Positions 17,617 to 28,240 of a stretch of DNA of 64,000 nucleotides are shown here, in pieces (position 1 is the first letter of the stretch; every line of letters starts with the position of its first letter). Position numbers and translations under genes: made by a program. The DNA comes from Pseudomonas sp. Leaf48 (GTDB lineage Bacteria; Pseudomonadota; Gammaproteobacteria; Pseudomonadales; Pseudomonadaceae), in NCBI RefSeq assembly GCF_001421885.1, contig NZ_LMLH01000023.1:334201-398200 (forward strand), read 5' to 3'. The notes beneath the pieces were generated by a model, which was not told the DNA's origin, did no database searches, and saw only the letters and a list, made by a program, of their open reading frames with translations.

Positions 17617-20208
17617 ATGGAAATTTCGTCCGACCTGCCCAAGTACCGCTACATCACCTGCCTGTTTTCAATCTGGTTATGTGCCAGCTGGTCTCAGCCA
17701 AGCCAGGCGGCCTGTACCCTCACCCCCGGCGCCGGCAATGACAGTTTCACCTGTGACAGCGGCACCAGCGGGCCGCTCACCGATCTGTTCGGCAATAACA
17801 GCCTGACCCTCACAGGCACCGGCACCATCGATGGCAATGTAGCCTTCGGTGCCGGCGCCGACCGCGTGACCATCGGCTCGGGCACTCTGGATGGCACCCT
17901 CGATCAGGGTGACGGCAACGACACTCTCACCATCGACGGCGGGCAGGTCACCGGGGCGGTCAATCAGGGCAATGGCGTCGACGATTTCGTCATGAACGGC
18001 GGCACCATCAAGTCCCTGGCCCAGGGAGACGGTCGCGATACCTTCCAGATGACTGGTGGCACTATCGTTGGCGCCTTCGAGGACGGCGACGTCGCTCAAA
18101 TGACCGGCGGCAGCATTGGTCGGGTCGACATGAAACTCGACAACAATATTTTCGACCTCAAAGCCGGGCGGATCCTCGGCAACCTGGTCACCGGTTTCGG
18201 CACCGACACCATTATCATTTCCGGGGGCCAGATTGGTGGCAATGTCAGTGTCAGCGGTGGCAATGACAGCATCACGGTGAGAGGAGGTGAAATTGCCGGC
18301 GAGATCCGCGCCAGTAACGGCGATGACACCTTTGTATGGAGCGGTGGCGGGACCATCCTCTCCGCCATCCTCATGGGTGCGGGTAATGATCGTGCAACCC
18401 TGAGCAATCTCGACAACAGCGTCCTGGCCCACACGCCAAGCGTCGATGGTGGCAGCGACAACGACCAGTTGACCTTCGACAACACGACCTCGTCCGGCGT
18501 CGAGCGCTACATCAACTGGGAAACGGTCAATCTCAACAACGGCTCGCACCTGGACCTCGACGGGGCCTTGCAACTGGGCGACAACACCAGCGGCACCGGT
18601 GTACTCAACATTGACGGCAGTAGTACGCTGACGTCCGCCAACGGCAGCCTGACTCCGTTCACTGCCGGACAGCTCGCCACCTTGAACAACGGCGGGACCA
18701 TCGACCTCGCCAGAGCCACCTCCGGCACCAGCGACACCTTCACCGTTCACGGCAATTACGTGGGCAACAATGGCAAGTTGCTCCTGCAAGCCAGCTTGGG
18801 CGATGACAGCTCTCCGAGCGACAAGCTGGTGGTCAGCGACGGGACATTGACCGGCAACACCCTGATTACCGTGAACAACGTCGGAGGTCTGGGGGCCCTG
18901 ACCCAGCAAAACGGCATACAGGTAGTAGAGGCGCAGGGCCAGGCCGTGAGCGACAGTAAGGCCTTCGCGCTCAAAGGCCCGCTGTCGGTGGGAGCCTACC
19001 AGTACTACCTGTTCAAGGGCGGCGTGACCGCCGGCAGCGAAAACAGCTGGTACCTGCGCTCCTCCGTGGTCGCGCCACCCGTGGTCGCCGTGCCCAATCC
19101 GAACCCGGCATTGCCGCCGATCCTGGTACCGATAGTGACTGTCCCCGTGGCGGCGCCAATCGTGGTGGATACTGGAGGTACGGGAGATCAAGAGGCTATA
19201 GCCATTCAAGCGCCGGTGCTGCCTGCGGCGCAACCAGGTGCTGCGCCGATTCCCCTGTACCGACCGGAAGTCCCGGTCTGGTCGGTGATGCCGCCAGCCG
19301 CTGCACAACTGGCCCTCAACGCCCTCGGCACTTTCCATGACCGCCAGGGCGACCAGCGCCTGCTCACCGAAACCGGCGCCTTTAGTGCTGGTTGGGGCCG
19401 GATCTATGGCAAGAACCTTGACCAGACATGGGCCGGCACCGTCAACCCGCGAGTCGACGGATCGATCAAGGGTTTTCAGGTCGGTAACGATGTGTACAGT
19501 TCGCAATGGGCCGGCGGACAAACCCAGCGCAGCGGTGTTTTCGTCGGTCACAGCCGTCTCAAAGGCGACGTCTTTGGTTTCAACGAGGGTTTCGAAGGCA
19601 AGCATGCCGGCAAGATGGATCTTGAAGGCGACTACCTTGGTGGGTACTGGACCCTGATTGATCCTCGTGGTGCCTACCTGGACCTCGTGGCGATGTACAC
19701 CTGGCTCGACGGCGACAATCGCTCCGAGCGCGGCCTGAAGATCGACAACGAAGGCAAGGTGGTAACGCTTTCAGCAGAAGCCGGTCACCCATTCCCGGTG
19801 GCCGCCAACTGGGTAGTCGAACCCCAGGTGCAGGCGATCTATCAGAAGGTCGAGCTCGACAGCCAGGACGATGGCATTTCCCATGTCTCGTTCGACTCCG
19901 ACAGCGCTTGGACCGGACGTGTCGGCGCGCGCCTGAAGGGGCGTTACGAAGTCAGTGGCCGGCCGGTGGAACCCTATCTGCGCGCCAATCTCTGGCACAC
20001 TTTTTCCGCAACCGATACCACCACATTTGATCACCGGGACAAGATCGACAGCCAACAACGCAGCTCATCGGCCGATCTCGGCGCCGGTGTGGTAGTGCGT
20101 CTTTCGGATTCGGTCAGTCTGTACACCGGTGTCGACTACACCAGTAATATCGACAGCAACCAGCAGCGCGGAACGTTCGTCAACATGGGGCTCAGGGGCA
20201 GCTGGTAA
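17617..20208 (+). CDS. Type Va autotransporter with RTX-like Gly/Asp passenger repeats
   Basis: An 863-aa secreted protein. It has a signal peptide (1-31, cleavage after SQA), then a passenger to about residue 480 made of repeats with a period near 20 residues. Several resemble the RTX nonapeptide (GAGNDSFTC, GAGADRVTI, GDGNDTLTI, GAGNDRATL), each followed by a GG-I-G turn as in beta-helical passengers. A Pro/Val-rich linker (about 485-510) follows. From about 585 to the end is an autotransporter beta-barrel (FSAGWGRIYGKN; VRLSDSVSLYTGVDY), finishing in Trp. The ATG at 17617 has GGAG and begins directly before the signal peptide; an in-frame ATG at 17578 is less likely. It sits between the two arms of the glucan locus. 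The passenger function (adhesion, enzyme) is not evident. Confidence 0.88.
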   Translation: MEISSDLPKYRYITCLFSIWLCASWSQPSQAACTLTPGAGNDSFTCDSGTSGPLTDLFGNNSLTLTGTGTIDGNVAFGAGADRVTIGSGTLDGTLDQGDGNDTLTIDGGQVTGAVNQGNGVDDFVMNGGTIKSLAQGDGRDTFQMTGGTIVGAFEDGDVAQMTGGSIGRVDMKLDNNIFDLKAGRILGNLVTGFGTDTIIISGGQIGGNVSVSGGNDSITVRGGEIAGEIRASNGDDTFVWSGGGTILSAILMGAGNDRATLSNLDNSVLAHTPSVDGGSDNDQLTFDNTTSSGVERYINWETVNLNNGSHLDLDGALQLGDNTSGTGVLNIDGSSTLTSANGSLTPFTAGQLATLNNGGTIDLARATSGTSDTFTVHGNYVGNNGKLLLQASLGDDSSPSDKLVVSDGTLTGNTLITVNNVGGLGALTQQNGIQVVEAQGQAVSDSKAFALKGPLSVGAYQYYLFKGGVTAGSENSWYLRSSVVAPPVVAVPNPNPALPPILVPIVTVPVAAPIVVDTGGTGDQEAIAIQAPVLPAAQPGAAPIPLYRPEVPVWSVMPPAAAQLALNALGTFHDRQGDQRLLTETGAFSAGWGRIYGKNLDQTWAGTVNPRVDGSIKGFQVGNDVYSSQWAGGQTQRSGVFVGHSRLKGDVFGFNEGFEGKHAGKMDLEGDYLGGYWTLIDPRGAYLDLVAMYTWLDGDNRSERGLKIDNEGKVVTLSAEAGHPFPVAANWVVEPQVQAIYQKVELDSQDDGISHVSFDSDSAWTGRVGARLKGRYEVSGRPVEPYLRANLWHTFSATDTTTFDHRDKIDSQQRSSSADLGAGVVVRLSDSVSLYTGVDYTSNIDSNQQRGTFVNMGLRGSW

Positions 20209-20314
20209 TGCTGATGAAAAGCTCTGGCGCGCGGTTTCCGTGACCGCCGGCTTGCTGCTGCGCCGCTCCCGCAAAGACCCGATGGTCCCTGTAGGAGCGG
20301 CGGTGCGGCCCGGT

Positions 20315-22546
20315 TCAACCCTGCGGGTGCAAAATCAACACGGCCAACGGTGGCAGGTTCAGCACCAGCGACATCGCCTGCCCATGACTGGCAATGGCCT
20401 CGGTGGAGGTGCCGCCACTGTTGCCATAATTGGAGCCGGCATAGGTGGCCGAATCACTGTTGAGCAACTCCTTCCAGTGCCCGGCAAGCGGCACGCCAAC
20501 GCGATAAGCCTCTCGCGGCACCGGCGTGAAGTTCGCCACCACCAGCACCGGCTCGCCCTCTTTGCTCCAGCGCAGCCAGGCATAAACGCTGTTGATCGCA
20601 TCGTCACCGATCAACCACTGGAAGCCCTGTGGCACATCATCCTGCTGATGCAGCGCCGGTACTTCGCGGTACAGGCGGTTGAGGTCACCCACCAGTTTCT
20701 GCACGCCTTTGTGTTCCGGATACTGCAGCAAGTACCAGTCCAGCTGTTGATCGTGGTTCCACTCGCGCCACTGGCCGAACTCGCAGCCCATGAACAGCAG
20801 CTTCTTGCCCGGATGGGTCCACATGAAACTCAGGTAGGCGCGCAGGTTGGCAAATTTCTGCCAGCGGTCGCCGGGCATCTTGTCGATCAGCGAGTGCTTG
20901 CCGTGCACCACCTCATCGTGGGAAATCGGCAGGATGAAACGCTCGGACCAGGCATACACCAGCCCGAAACTCAGTTCGTTGTGGTGATGGGCGCGATACA
21001 TGGGGTCCTGCTGGATGTAATGCAGCGAATCGTGCATCCAGCCCATGTTCCATTTGTAGGCAAAGCCCAAGCCGCCCTGCTGGGTGCTCTGGCTCACGCC
21101 CGGCCATGCCGTGGACTCTTCGGCGATCACCAGCGCGCCCGGCGCCTCCAGGGCTACCACGTCGTTGAGGTGGCGCAGGAAGTCGATGGCTTCCAGGTTC
21201 TCCCTGCCGCCATGCCGATTCGGCACCCACTCGCCGGCCTTGCGCGAGTAGTCGCGGTACAGCATCGACGCCACCGCATCGACCCGCAGGCCATCAATGT
21301 GAAAATGTTTGAGCCAGTGCAACGCCGACGCCAGCATGTAGCCGTGTACTTCGGTGCGCCCCAGATTGTAGATCAGCGTGTCCCAGTCTTGATGGAAGCC
21401 TTCCTGGGGATTGCCATACTCGTACAGCGCGGTGCCGTCGAATTGCGCCAGGCCATGGGTATCCGTCGGAAAATGCGCCGGCACCCAATCAAGAATCACG
21501 CCGATTTCAGCCTGATGGCAAGCGTTGACGAATGCGCCAAACTGGTCCGGCGAGCCATAGCGCGCACTCGGGGCGAATTGCGACAGCAACTGGTAACCCC
21601 AGGACCCGCCGAACGGATGCTCCATGATCGGCATCAGTTCGATGTGGGTAAAACCCAGGTCCTTGACGTAGGGGATCAGCCGTTCGGCGAGTTCTGGCCA
21701 GCTGTACTGGCGGGCAACTTCGCCCAGATCGTCCAGCTCGCATTGCCAGGACCCGGCATGTAATTCATAGATCGACAGCGGCGCGCTCGAGCACTGACGT
21801 TCGCCCCGGGACTGCATCCACGCCTGGTCCTGCCAGTCGACTTGCAGCGGCGAAGCGACTTTCGACGCGGTATCCGGAGGCAAAGAAGTGGCTAGCGCCA
21901 CCGGGTCGGCCTTCAGCGGCAGAATGCCGTGGGCGCCAAGAATTTCATACTTGTATGCCTCGCCGGCCTGCAGGCGCGGGATGAACAACTCCCAGACTCC
22001 GGCTGGATGACGCAGGCGCATCGGATGACGGCGTCCGTCCCAGACATTGAAGTCGCCGACCACTGACACCCTCCGTGCATTGGGTGCCCACACTGCGAAA
22101 CGCACGCCCTCGACGCCATCCATGTTTTTGAGCTGGGCACCGAGGCACGAACTCAAGTCGCGGTGATTGCCTTCGGCGAACAGATACATATCCATTTCGC
22201 CCAGCAACGGCCCGAAGCTATACGGGTCCTCGGCCAGTTGCTCACCACCGGCCCAACGGGCGCGCAGCAAATACGGCTGCGCCCGGTCGAAATGGCCGAC
22301 AAACAATCCCGGTGTCTGCGTGTCCTCAAGGTCGCCGAGTACTTCGCCGGAGTCCCTGGCGACAACCTGCACACTCAGGGCACCCGGCAGATAAGCCCGG
22401 ATAAATTGCCCACCAGCGCCATCGTCGTGGGGGCCGAGGATGGCAAAGGGATCTGTATGTTCGGCGCGCACCAGCGCATCGATATCACGCGCCTTGGGTA
22501 GCAGCGCTTCCTTGTGCTGACCCTGTTCCTTGTTCGTGACACTCAT
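20315..22546 (-). CDS. glgB: GlgB, 1,4-alpha-glucan branching enzyme
   Basis: A 743-aa GH13 branching enzyme, similar in length to E. coli GlgB (728 aa). In order it has an N-terminal domain, a CBM48 module ([20 protein letters not shown]), the barrel and a C-terminal beta domain. The nucleophile is D423 in [15 protein letters not shown], the acid/base E476 in [11 protein letters not shown], and the third acid lies in [11 protein letters not shown]. It begins 2 bp after the treS stop, so it is the last gene of the glgE-treS-glgB transcription order. It introduces the alpha-1,6 branches into glucan made by GlgE. Confidence 0.95.
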   Translation of the reverse strand: MSVTNKEQGQHKEALLPKARDIDALVRAEHTDPFAILGPHDDGAGGQFIRAYLPGALSVQVVARDSGEVLGDLEDTQTPGLFVGHFDRAQPYLLRARWAGGEQLAEDPYSFGPLLGEMDMYLFAEGNHRDLSSCLGAQLKNMDGVEGVRFAVWAPNARRVSVVGDFNVWDGRRHPMRLRHPAGVWELFIPRLQAGEAYKYEILGAHGILPLKADPVALATSLPPDTASKVASPLQVDWQDQAWMQSRGERQCSSAPLSIYELHAGSWQCELDDLGEVARQYSWPELAERLIPYVKDLGFTHIELMPIMEHPFGGSWGYQLLSQFAPSARYGSPDQFGAFVNACHQAEIGVILDWVPAHFPTDTHGLAQFDGTALYEYGNPQEGFHQDWDTLIYNLGRTEVHGYMLASALHWLKHFHIDGLRVDAVASMLYRDYSRKAGEWVPNRHGGRENLEAIDFLRHLNDVVALEAPGALVIAEESTAWPGVSQSTQQGGLGFAYKWNMGWMHDSLHYIQQDPMYRAHHHNELSFGLVYAWSERFILPISHDEVVHGKHSLIDKMPGDRWQKFANLRAYLSFMWTHPGKKLLFMGCEFGQWREWNHDQQLDWYLLQYPEHKGVQKLVGDLNRLYREVPALHQQDDVPQGFQWLIGDDAINSVYAWLRWSKEGEPVLVVANFTPVPREAYRVGVPLAGHWKELLNSDSATYAGSNYGNSGGTSTEAIASHGQAMSLVLNLPPLAVLILHPQG

Positions 22547-22548
22547 GA

Positions 22549-25500
22549 CTACTCTCCACCAAGACCGGAAAAGGGTTCAAGTCCACTTAATAATCCATAT
22601 AAACCGTGCAAAGGCACGGGCAGCCAGGTGGGGCGATTTTCCGCCTCATAGGCCACTTCATACGCCGCCTTCTCCAGACCGAACAACGCCAGCGCGGCAT
22701 CTTCGCCTTCACGATCTTGCCACGCATGGTCAAGGCTGGCTGCCGCCAGCCGATAAGCGTCGACAAATGCCTGTCGCGCTTCACTCAGATAACGATCGGT
22801 GACCCGCAAGCGGGCGGCGTCGGCCAACGCCGTGTTGTCGACGTTATGCACGTTGATCGCCATGGCCGCAGCGTAGTCGAAGGAGCGCAGCACGCCGCTG
22901 ACATCTTTGTACGGGCTGTGTTTGCCCCGCCGTTCGTGCAACGGCCGTGCAGGCTCGCCTTCGAAGTCGATGAGGTAGGCATCGCCCTTGATCACCAGCA
23001 CCTGGCCCAGATGCAGGTCGCCGTGCACCCGAATCCTCAAGCCACCGACGGTGTGTTTTCCCAGTTCCAGGACGTGGGCGAGGATGGCTTTTTTGTTGTC
23101 CAGCAACTGGCTGACCTTAGTCTTGTCCCCCGGGTTCAGTTCGTGTTGATGCTGCTTGAGCAGTTTCAGCGCATGCTCGATCTGTCCGGCGACGTCCTTG
23201 GCCGAGGCCAATGCTTCTTTGTGCGAAGTGACCTGCGGCGCGAAGTCCGGGTTGCCACTGCCGGAGGCCAGGACCTGATGCATTTCACCCAGGCGCTGCC
23301 CGAGCATGCCAGCGAAATCTTTCAGTTCACCCAGCGCGTTGTAGTGTTGCTCCTGTTCGGACATGGCATCGGCAAGCTCATCACGCAACGCCCGTTCGAG
23401 GTTGTTCTGCGTCCACTCCCAGGCATCGCCCTGATTATTCAGATAGCCCTGGGCGATCATCAGCAAATTGTCATCGCCTGCCGCGTCCCGACGCACCACA
23501 GCGCCCAGTAGCGGTGAAATATTGTGGAAGCCGGCTTCGGTCAGAAAAGCACTCATTTCCAGTTCAGGGTGCACGCCTGAGGCGACCTTGCGGATCAGCT
23601 TCAGCACCAGGCTGTTGCCGATCACCACCGAGCTGTTGGACTGCTCGGCGGACAGGTAGCGCACCGGCGATTCTGCGTTGAGCCCGAGTTTGTCCAGTTC
23701 AGCGGTGGCCACGAAACGAATGTCGCCATCGTTCGTTTGCAACACCGTACCGTTCTGGATGCCTTGGAGCACCGCGTGCACAAAGGTTTCCAGGCTGAAC
23801 GCATCGGTGATCAAGCCGACCTGACGCCCGCGCCGGACCCGGGACAACGCCAGTTGCTGCGGCAGCGCGGCGCCGACCTGATCTTCCGGGAGGAAGCCGA
23901 ACGGCAGTTGGTAGCGACTGGTCTGACCGCCACTGCTGACTTCGATTTCACCGAACAGCACCGGATGCTGCGCGTCACCGAAGCGCACGCCATAGGCCAG
24001 ATCGACCCGATCGATGGCGGTGTCCTTGCCGGCGAACCAGCGGCGATTCTGCAGCCAGTTCGGCAGGATGCCCTGCTCCAGGGTGTCGCGCGATGGGCTT
24101 TCGAGCAATTCTTCCATGCGTTTTTTCAGCACCAGCGTGGTGAAGTCCGGCAGGCTTTGCGCCGGTTCCACGTGCCAGCTCGGCATCTGGTTTTCCGCCG
24201 CGAGGCCGAACCAGTAGAAACCATAAGGTGCCAGGGTCAGGAGGAAATTCAATTGGCCGATGGGCGGGAACGCATTGCCACCGAGCATTTCCACCGGAAC
24301 CATGCCGACATAGGCCGACAGATCGAGCTCGGCGGCCTGGGCGCTGCGCGATACGTTGGCCACGCACAGAATGACCTCGGTTTTGCCGTCCGCGCCGGTG
24401 TACTCACGGGTATAGGCGAGGATTCTGCGGTTGCTCGGCGACAGCATCTTCAGAGTGCCACGGCCGAAGGCCTTCGATTGTTTACGCACGGCGAGCAGAC
24501 GCCGGGTCCAGTTCAACAGCGAGTGAGGATCGCCGGCCTGGGTTTCGACGTTGACCGACAGGTAGCCGTATTGCGGGTCCATGATCGGCGGCAGCACCAG
24601 GCTGGCCGGGTCGGCGCGGGAGAAACCGCCATTGCGGTCGATCGACCATTGCATCGGCGTGCGCACACCGTCGCGGTCGCCGAGGTAGATGTTATCGCCC
24701 ATGCCGATTTCATCGCCGTAATACAGGGTCGGGGTTCCGGGCATCGACAGCAGCAGGCTGTTGAGCAGTTCCACCCGACGCCGGTCGCGCTCCAGCAATG
24801 GCGCAAGTCTGCGGCGAATCCCCAGGTTGATCCGCGCACGGCGGTCCGCGGCGTAGTAATTCCACAGGTAATCGCGCTCTTTGTCGGTGACCATTTCCAG
24901 GGTCAGTTCATCATGGTTGCGCAGGAAGATCGCCCACTGGCAATTGGCGGGAATATCCGGTGTCTGGCGCAGGATATCGGTGATCGGGAAGCGATCTTCC
25001 TGCGCCAGGGCCATGTACATGCGCGGCATCAACGGAAAATGAAAGGCCATGTGGCATTCGTCGCCATTCAAGCCCTTTTTATCGGTGTCGCCGAAGTACA
25101 GCTGGGTATCCTCGGGCCATTGGTTGGCCTCGGCCAGCAACATGCGGTCGGGATAATTGGCGTCGATTTCAGCGCGGATCTGCTTCAGGACGACATGGGT
25201 TTCCGGCAGGTTCTCGTTGTTGGTGCCGTCGCGCTCAATCAGGTACGGGATGGCGTCCAGGCGCAGGCCGTCGATGCCCATGTCGAGCCAATAGCGCATG
25301 ACCGACAGCACCGCTTTCATGACTTGCGGGTTATCGAAGTTCAGGTCCGGCTGGTGCGAGTAGAAACGATGCCAGAAGTATTGGCCGGCGACCGGGTCCC
25401 ATGTCCAGTTGGACTTTTCGGTGTCGAGAAAGATGATGCGGGTGCCGTCGTATTTCTGGTCGTCATCGGACCAGACGTAGAAGTCCCGGGCGGCCGAACC

Positions 25501-25890
25501 CGGTTTGGCCTTGCGCGCACGCTGGAACCAGGGGTGCTGGTCGGAGGTGTGATTGATGACCAGCTCGGTGATCACCCGCAGCCCGCGTTTATGCGCCTCG
25601 GCGATGAAGCGCTTGGCATCGGCCATGGTCCCGTAGTCACTGTGCACGCCGCGATACTCGGCAATGTCATAGCCGTCATCGCGCCGTGGCGAGGGGTAGA
25701 ATGGCAACAGCCAGATGGTGTTGACACCCAGATCGGCAATGTAATCAAGTTTGGCGATCAGGCCGGGAAAGTCGCCGATACCGTCGTTGTTTGAGTCGAA
25801 AAATGACTTGACGTGAACCTGGTAGATCACCGCATCCTTGTACCAGAGCGGATCCTTGATGAACGTGGCTGCCTTGGGTTTCTTCGCCAT
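22549..25890 (-). CDS. treS: TreS-maltokinase fusion (trehalose synthase + Pep2/Mak)
   Basis: A 1113-aa two-domain enzyme. Residues 1-550 are trehalose synthase (GH13), which interconverts trehalose and maltose: D212 ([15 protein letters not shown]), E254 ([11 protein letters not shown]) and D327 ([12 protein letters not shown]) are the catalytic acids. From about 590 to the end is a maltokinase that makes maltose-1-phosphate for GlgE, with the kinase-like motifs HGDLHLGQ (D958) and IDFEGEP (D975). The fusion is usual in Pseudomonas and other proteobacteria and channels trehalose toward GlgE. AGGAG precedes the ATG. Confidence 0.95.
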   Translation of the reverse strand: MAKKPKAATFIKDPLWYKDAVIYQVHVKSFFDSNNDGIGDFPGLIAKLDYIADLGVNTIWLLPFYPSPRRDDGYDIAEYRGVHSDYGTMADAKRFIAEAHKRGLRVITELVINHTSDQHPWFQRARKAKPGSAARDFYVWSDDDQKYDGTRIIFLDTEKSNWTWDPVAGQYFWHRFYSHQPDLNFDNPQVMKAVLSVMRYWLDMGIDGLRLDAIPYLIERDGTNNENLPETHVVLKQIRAEIDANYPDRMLLAEANQWPEDTQLYFGDTDKKGLNGDECHMAFHFPLMPRMYMALAQEDRFPITDILRQTPDIPANCQWAIFLRNHDELTLEMVTDKERDYLWNYYAADRRARINLGIRRRLAPLLERDRRRVELLNSLLLSMPGTPTLYYGDEIGMGDNIYLGDRDGVRTPMQWSIDRNGGFSRADPASLVLPPIMDPQYGYLSVNVETQAGDPHSLLNWTRRLLAVRKQSKAFGRGTLKMLSPSNRRILAYTREYTGADGKTEVILCVANVSRSAQAAELDLSAYVGMVPVEMLGGNAFPPIGQLNFLLTLAPYGFYWFGLAAENQMPSWHVEPAQSLPDFTTLVLKKRMEELLESPSRDTLEQGILPNWLQNRRWFAGKDTAIDRVDLAYGVRFGDAQHPVLFGEIEVSSGGQTSRYQLPFGFLPEDQVGAALPQQLALSRVRRGRQVGLITDAFSLETFVHAVLQGIQNGTVLQTNDGDIRFVATAELDKLGLNAESPVRYLSAEQSNSSVVIGNSLVLKLIRKVASGVHPELEMSAFLTEAGFHNISPLLGAVVRRDAAGDDNLLMIAQGYLNNQGDAWEWTQNNLERALRDELADAMSEQEQHYNALGELKDFAGMLGQRLGEMHQVLASGSGNPDFAPQVTSHKEALASAKDVAGQIEHALKLLKQHQHELNPGDKTKVSQLLDNKKAILAHVLELGKHTVGGLRIRVHGDLHLGQVLVIKGDAYLIDFEGEPARPLHERRGKHSPYKDVSGVLRSFDYAAAMAINVHNVDNTALADAARLRVTDRYLSEARQAFVDAYRLAAASLDHAWQDREGEDAALALFGLEKAAYEVAYEAENRPTWLPVPLHGLYGLLSGLEPFSGLGGE

Positions 25891-25943
25891 TTGAAACTCC
25901 TGCTGAATTCGGTAAGTCGCAGCGCCTGGCGCAACGATTTTCC

Positions 25944-26033
25944 TGTAGGAGCGAGCCTGCTCGCGATAGCGGTGGTTCAGGCAATATCCATGTTGAATAT
26001 TTGATCGCTATCGCGAGCAGGCGCGCTCCCACA
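25944..26033. repeat. REPIN between glgE and treS
   Basis: Arms TGTAGGAGCGAGCCTGCTCG... (25944-25970) and GCTATCGCGAGCAGGCGCGC... (26007-26033) pair over at least 20 bp. The element sits inside the glgE-treS interval on the transcribed strand, so it could form a hairpin in the mRNA. Confidence 0.85.
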
Positions 26034-26043
26034 GGTTTGAGGT

Positions 26044-28038
26044 CTAGGCGGTAATCCTCCAGATTCCGAACGGCTGATAAGCCGGGTCGATCCGCATGAA
26101 CTGGTACTTGCCGTGCCAGGTCCAGCGATGGCCATTCATCAGGTCTTCGCCCTGGGTGCTGGCGTCGTCAGGCAAGCCCATTTCCCATAACGGCAACTCG
26201 AAGTTGGCTTCCTGCACGTTGTACGGGTCGAGGCTCACCGCCACCAAAATGAAATTGCTGCCATCGGCGCTGCGTTTGCCGAAATACAGAATGTTGTCGT
26301 TCCAGGCGTTGTAGACCTTCAAGCCCAGATGAGTGTGCAACGCCGGGTTCTGTCGGCGGATGCGATTGAGTTGGGCGATTTCGGCAATGATGTTGCCCGG
26401 AGCGTTGAAGTCCCGGGGGCGGATTTCGTACTTCTCCGAATCAAGGTATTCCTCCTTGCCCGGCACCGGCGCCGATTCGCACAGCTCGAAACCGGAGTAC
26501 ATGCCCCACAGCCCCGACCCCATGGTCGCCAGCGCCGCACGAATGAGAAAACCGGGACGCCCGGATTCGTGCAGGAACCCCGGGTTGATATCCGGCGTAT
26601 TGACGAAAAAATTCGGCCGGTAGCATTCGCGCCACGGCGACGCGTTGAGCTCGGTGAAATAGGTCGCCAGTTCGGTCTTGGTGTTGCGCCAGGTGAAGTA
26701 GGTGTAGCTCTGGGAGTAACCGACCTTGCCGAGGCGCGCCATCATCGCCGGAGTGGTAAAGGCTTCGGCGAGGAAGATCACCTCGGGGTACAAAGCCCGC
26801 ACATCGGCGATCAGCCATTGCCAAAACGGCAACGGCTTGGTGTGGGGGTTGTCGACGCGAAAAATCTTCACGCCCTCCAGCACCCAGTCGACCACGATGT
26901 CGCGCAGTTCAACCCACAGACTGGGAATCGCCTCGGCCGCATAAAAGTCGACGTTGACGATGTCCTGGTACTTCTTCGGCGGGTTCTCAGCGTATTTGAT
27001 TGTGCCGTCGGGCCGCCAATTGAACCAACCGGGATGCTGCTTGAGCCAGGGGTGATCCTGGGAACACTGAATGGCAAAATCCAGGGCGATTTCCAGCCCA
27101 TGGGCCGCGGCTGCCGCCACCAGGCGCCGGAAGTCTTCGCGGCTACCGAGTTGCGCATGAATCGCCTCGTGCCCGCCCTCTTCGCTGCCAATGGCATAGG
27201 GGCTGCCCGGATCATCAGGGCCGGCGGTCAAGGAGTTGTTGGGGCCTTTGCGATAGCTGCGCCCGATAGGATGGATCGGCGGAAAATACAGCACATCGAA
27301 ACCCATGTCCTGAATCATCGCCAGGCGCGAATGCACGTCATTGAAAGTGCCGTGTCGAGCCGGGTCATCGGTGATTGAGCGGGGGAACAACTCATACCAA
27401 CTGGCGAACTCGGCCAATTGGCGCTCGACGTCCACCGGGAACTCGGGACTGAGGCTCAAATAAGCCCGGTGATCGGCCTGGGCCATCAGGTCTGCGCTAC
27501 GCTGGTGCAAAAACAGGGCGACCTGCTCGGTTTCGAGCAGGCCGGACAATTCATGGTGCAACGCTGCCAGTTGTTCGCTCAATTGCCCTTCAGCGCGTTC
27601 GGCGGCTTGTTGCACCTGTTGCCGGCCCTCCTGCAATTCCAGGCTGACCGGCACAGCGGCGGTGTGTTTCTTCTCCAACTCATAACGGAAACTGGCGAAC
27701 TGGTCGATCCAGGCTTCGATGCAGTACAGATATCGGCCTTGGCTTTGGACCCTGAACTGCCCCTGCCAGCCATTGTTGCCCAGATCGCTCAGTCTTTCGC
27801 TGTGCCAGATTTCCTCGCCTTCGCCACGCCAGCGCACCCGCACCGCCAACTTGTCGTGGCCGTCGGCAAAGACCTTGGCCGTCACCACCACGTCCTGCCC
27901 AGCCACCGCCTTCACGGCAAACTGCCCGGCATCGAGGGTCGGCATGATGTTTTCAATGACAATGCGCGGTAACAACAGCGCCTGGGACAGCGGTATATGC
28001 GGGTTGTAGCTCAACTCATCAGGTTTTTCAGCCGTCAT
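26044..28038 (-). CDS. glgE: GlgE, maltose-1-phosphate maltosyltransferase (GH13_3)
   Basis: A 664-aa GlgE that polymerises maltose-1-phosphate into linear alpha-1,4-glucan. The nucleophile is D396 in FRVDNPHTKPLPFW and the acid/base E425 in FLAEAFTTP, very close to the D394/E423 numbering of Streptomyces GlgE. YFPPIHPIGRSYRKGPNN is the family's barrel signature. The start at 28038 has AGGAGAG 7 nt upstream; the longer open frame to 28119 lacks a site. It is the first gene of the glgE-treS-glgB arm and is preceded by an AlgU-like promoter sequence. Confidence 0.95.
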   Translation of the reverse strand: MTAEKPDELSYNPHIPLSQALLLPRIVIENIMPTLDAGQFAVKAVAGQDVVVTAKVFADGHDKLAVRVRWRGEGEEIWHSERLSDLGNNGWQGQFRVQSQGRYLYCIEAWIDQFASFRYELEKKHTAAVPVSLELQEGRQQVQQAAERAEGQLSEQLAALHHELSGLLETEQVALFLHQRSADLMAQADHRAYLSLSPEFPVDVERQLAEFASWYELFPRSITDDPARHGTFNDVHSRLAMIQDMGFDVLYFPPIHPIGRSYRKGPNNSLTAGPDDPGSPYAIGSEEGGHEAIHAQLGSREDFRRLVAAAAAHGLEIALDFAIQCSQDHPWLKQHPGWFNWRPDGTIKYAENPPKKYQDIVNVDFYAAEAIPSLWVELRDIVVDWVLEGVKIFRVDNPHTKPLPFWQWLIADVRALYPEVIFLAEAFTTPAMMARLGKVGYSQSYTYFTWRNTKTELATYFTELNASPWRECYRPNFFVNTPDINPGFLHESGRPGFLIRAALATMGSGLWGMYSGFELCESAPVPGKEEYLDSEKYEIRPRDFNAPGNIIAEIAQLNRIRRQNPALHTHLGLKVYNAWNDNILYFGKRSADGSNFILVAVSLDPYNVQEANFELPLWEMGLPDDASTQGEDLMNGHRWTWHGKYQFMRIDPAYQPFGIWRITA

Positions 28039-28125
28039 CGAGCATCTCTCCTGTACGCCCCAAGGACGCTCTTGTGTCTGGTCGTCAGTCCCCGCCGGAG
28101 TGCACCGTAATGGACTCACTTAGGT

Positions 28126-28153
28126 TCCGAGCGGCTGGCGCCGGAAAAAGTTC
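28126..28153 (-). promoter_or_regulatory. Candidate AlgU (sigma-22/RpoE-type) promoter of glgE
   Basis: Read on the minus strand, GAACTT (28153-28148) is followed after 17 nt by TCGGA (28130-28126). The AlgU consensus is GAACTT-N16/17-TCTGA, so the -35 is exact, the spacing fits and the -10 differs at one base. Transcription would begin near 28119, leaving a leader of about 80 nt before glgE. No activity is demonstrated here. Confidence 0.6.
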
Positions 28154-28240
28154 AGCGCAAATTGCCGGAATCAAATCCTTGCCGTTGTGGTCAACCAACT
28201 TAAGCACGACTCACGCCATGTGCCACTGGAGGCTCGAATC

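Noticed and set aside
17677..19605. 642-codon open frame antisense to the autotransporter
   Set aside because: The sense strand has a signal peptide, repeats and a beta-barrel. The antisense frame mirrors the Gly/Asp repeats and has no ribosome-binding site of note.
20240..20312. REP-like GC-rich inverted sequence after the autotransporter
   Set aside because: The arms pair poorly and match the window's REP types only in part, too weak to list as a REPIN.
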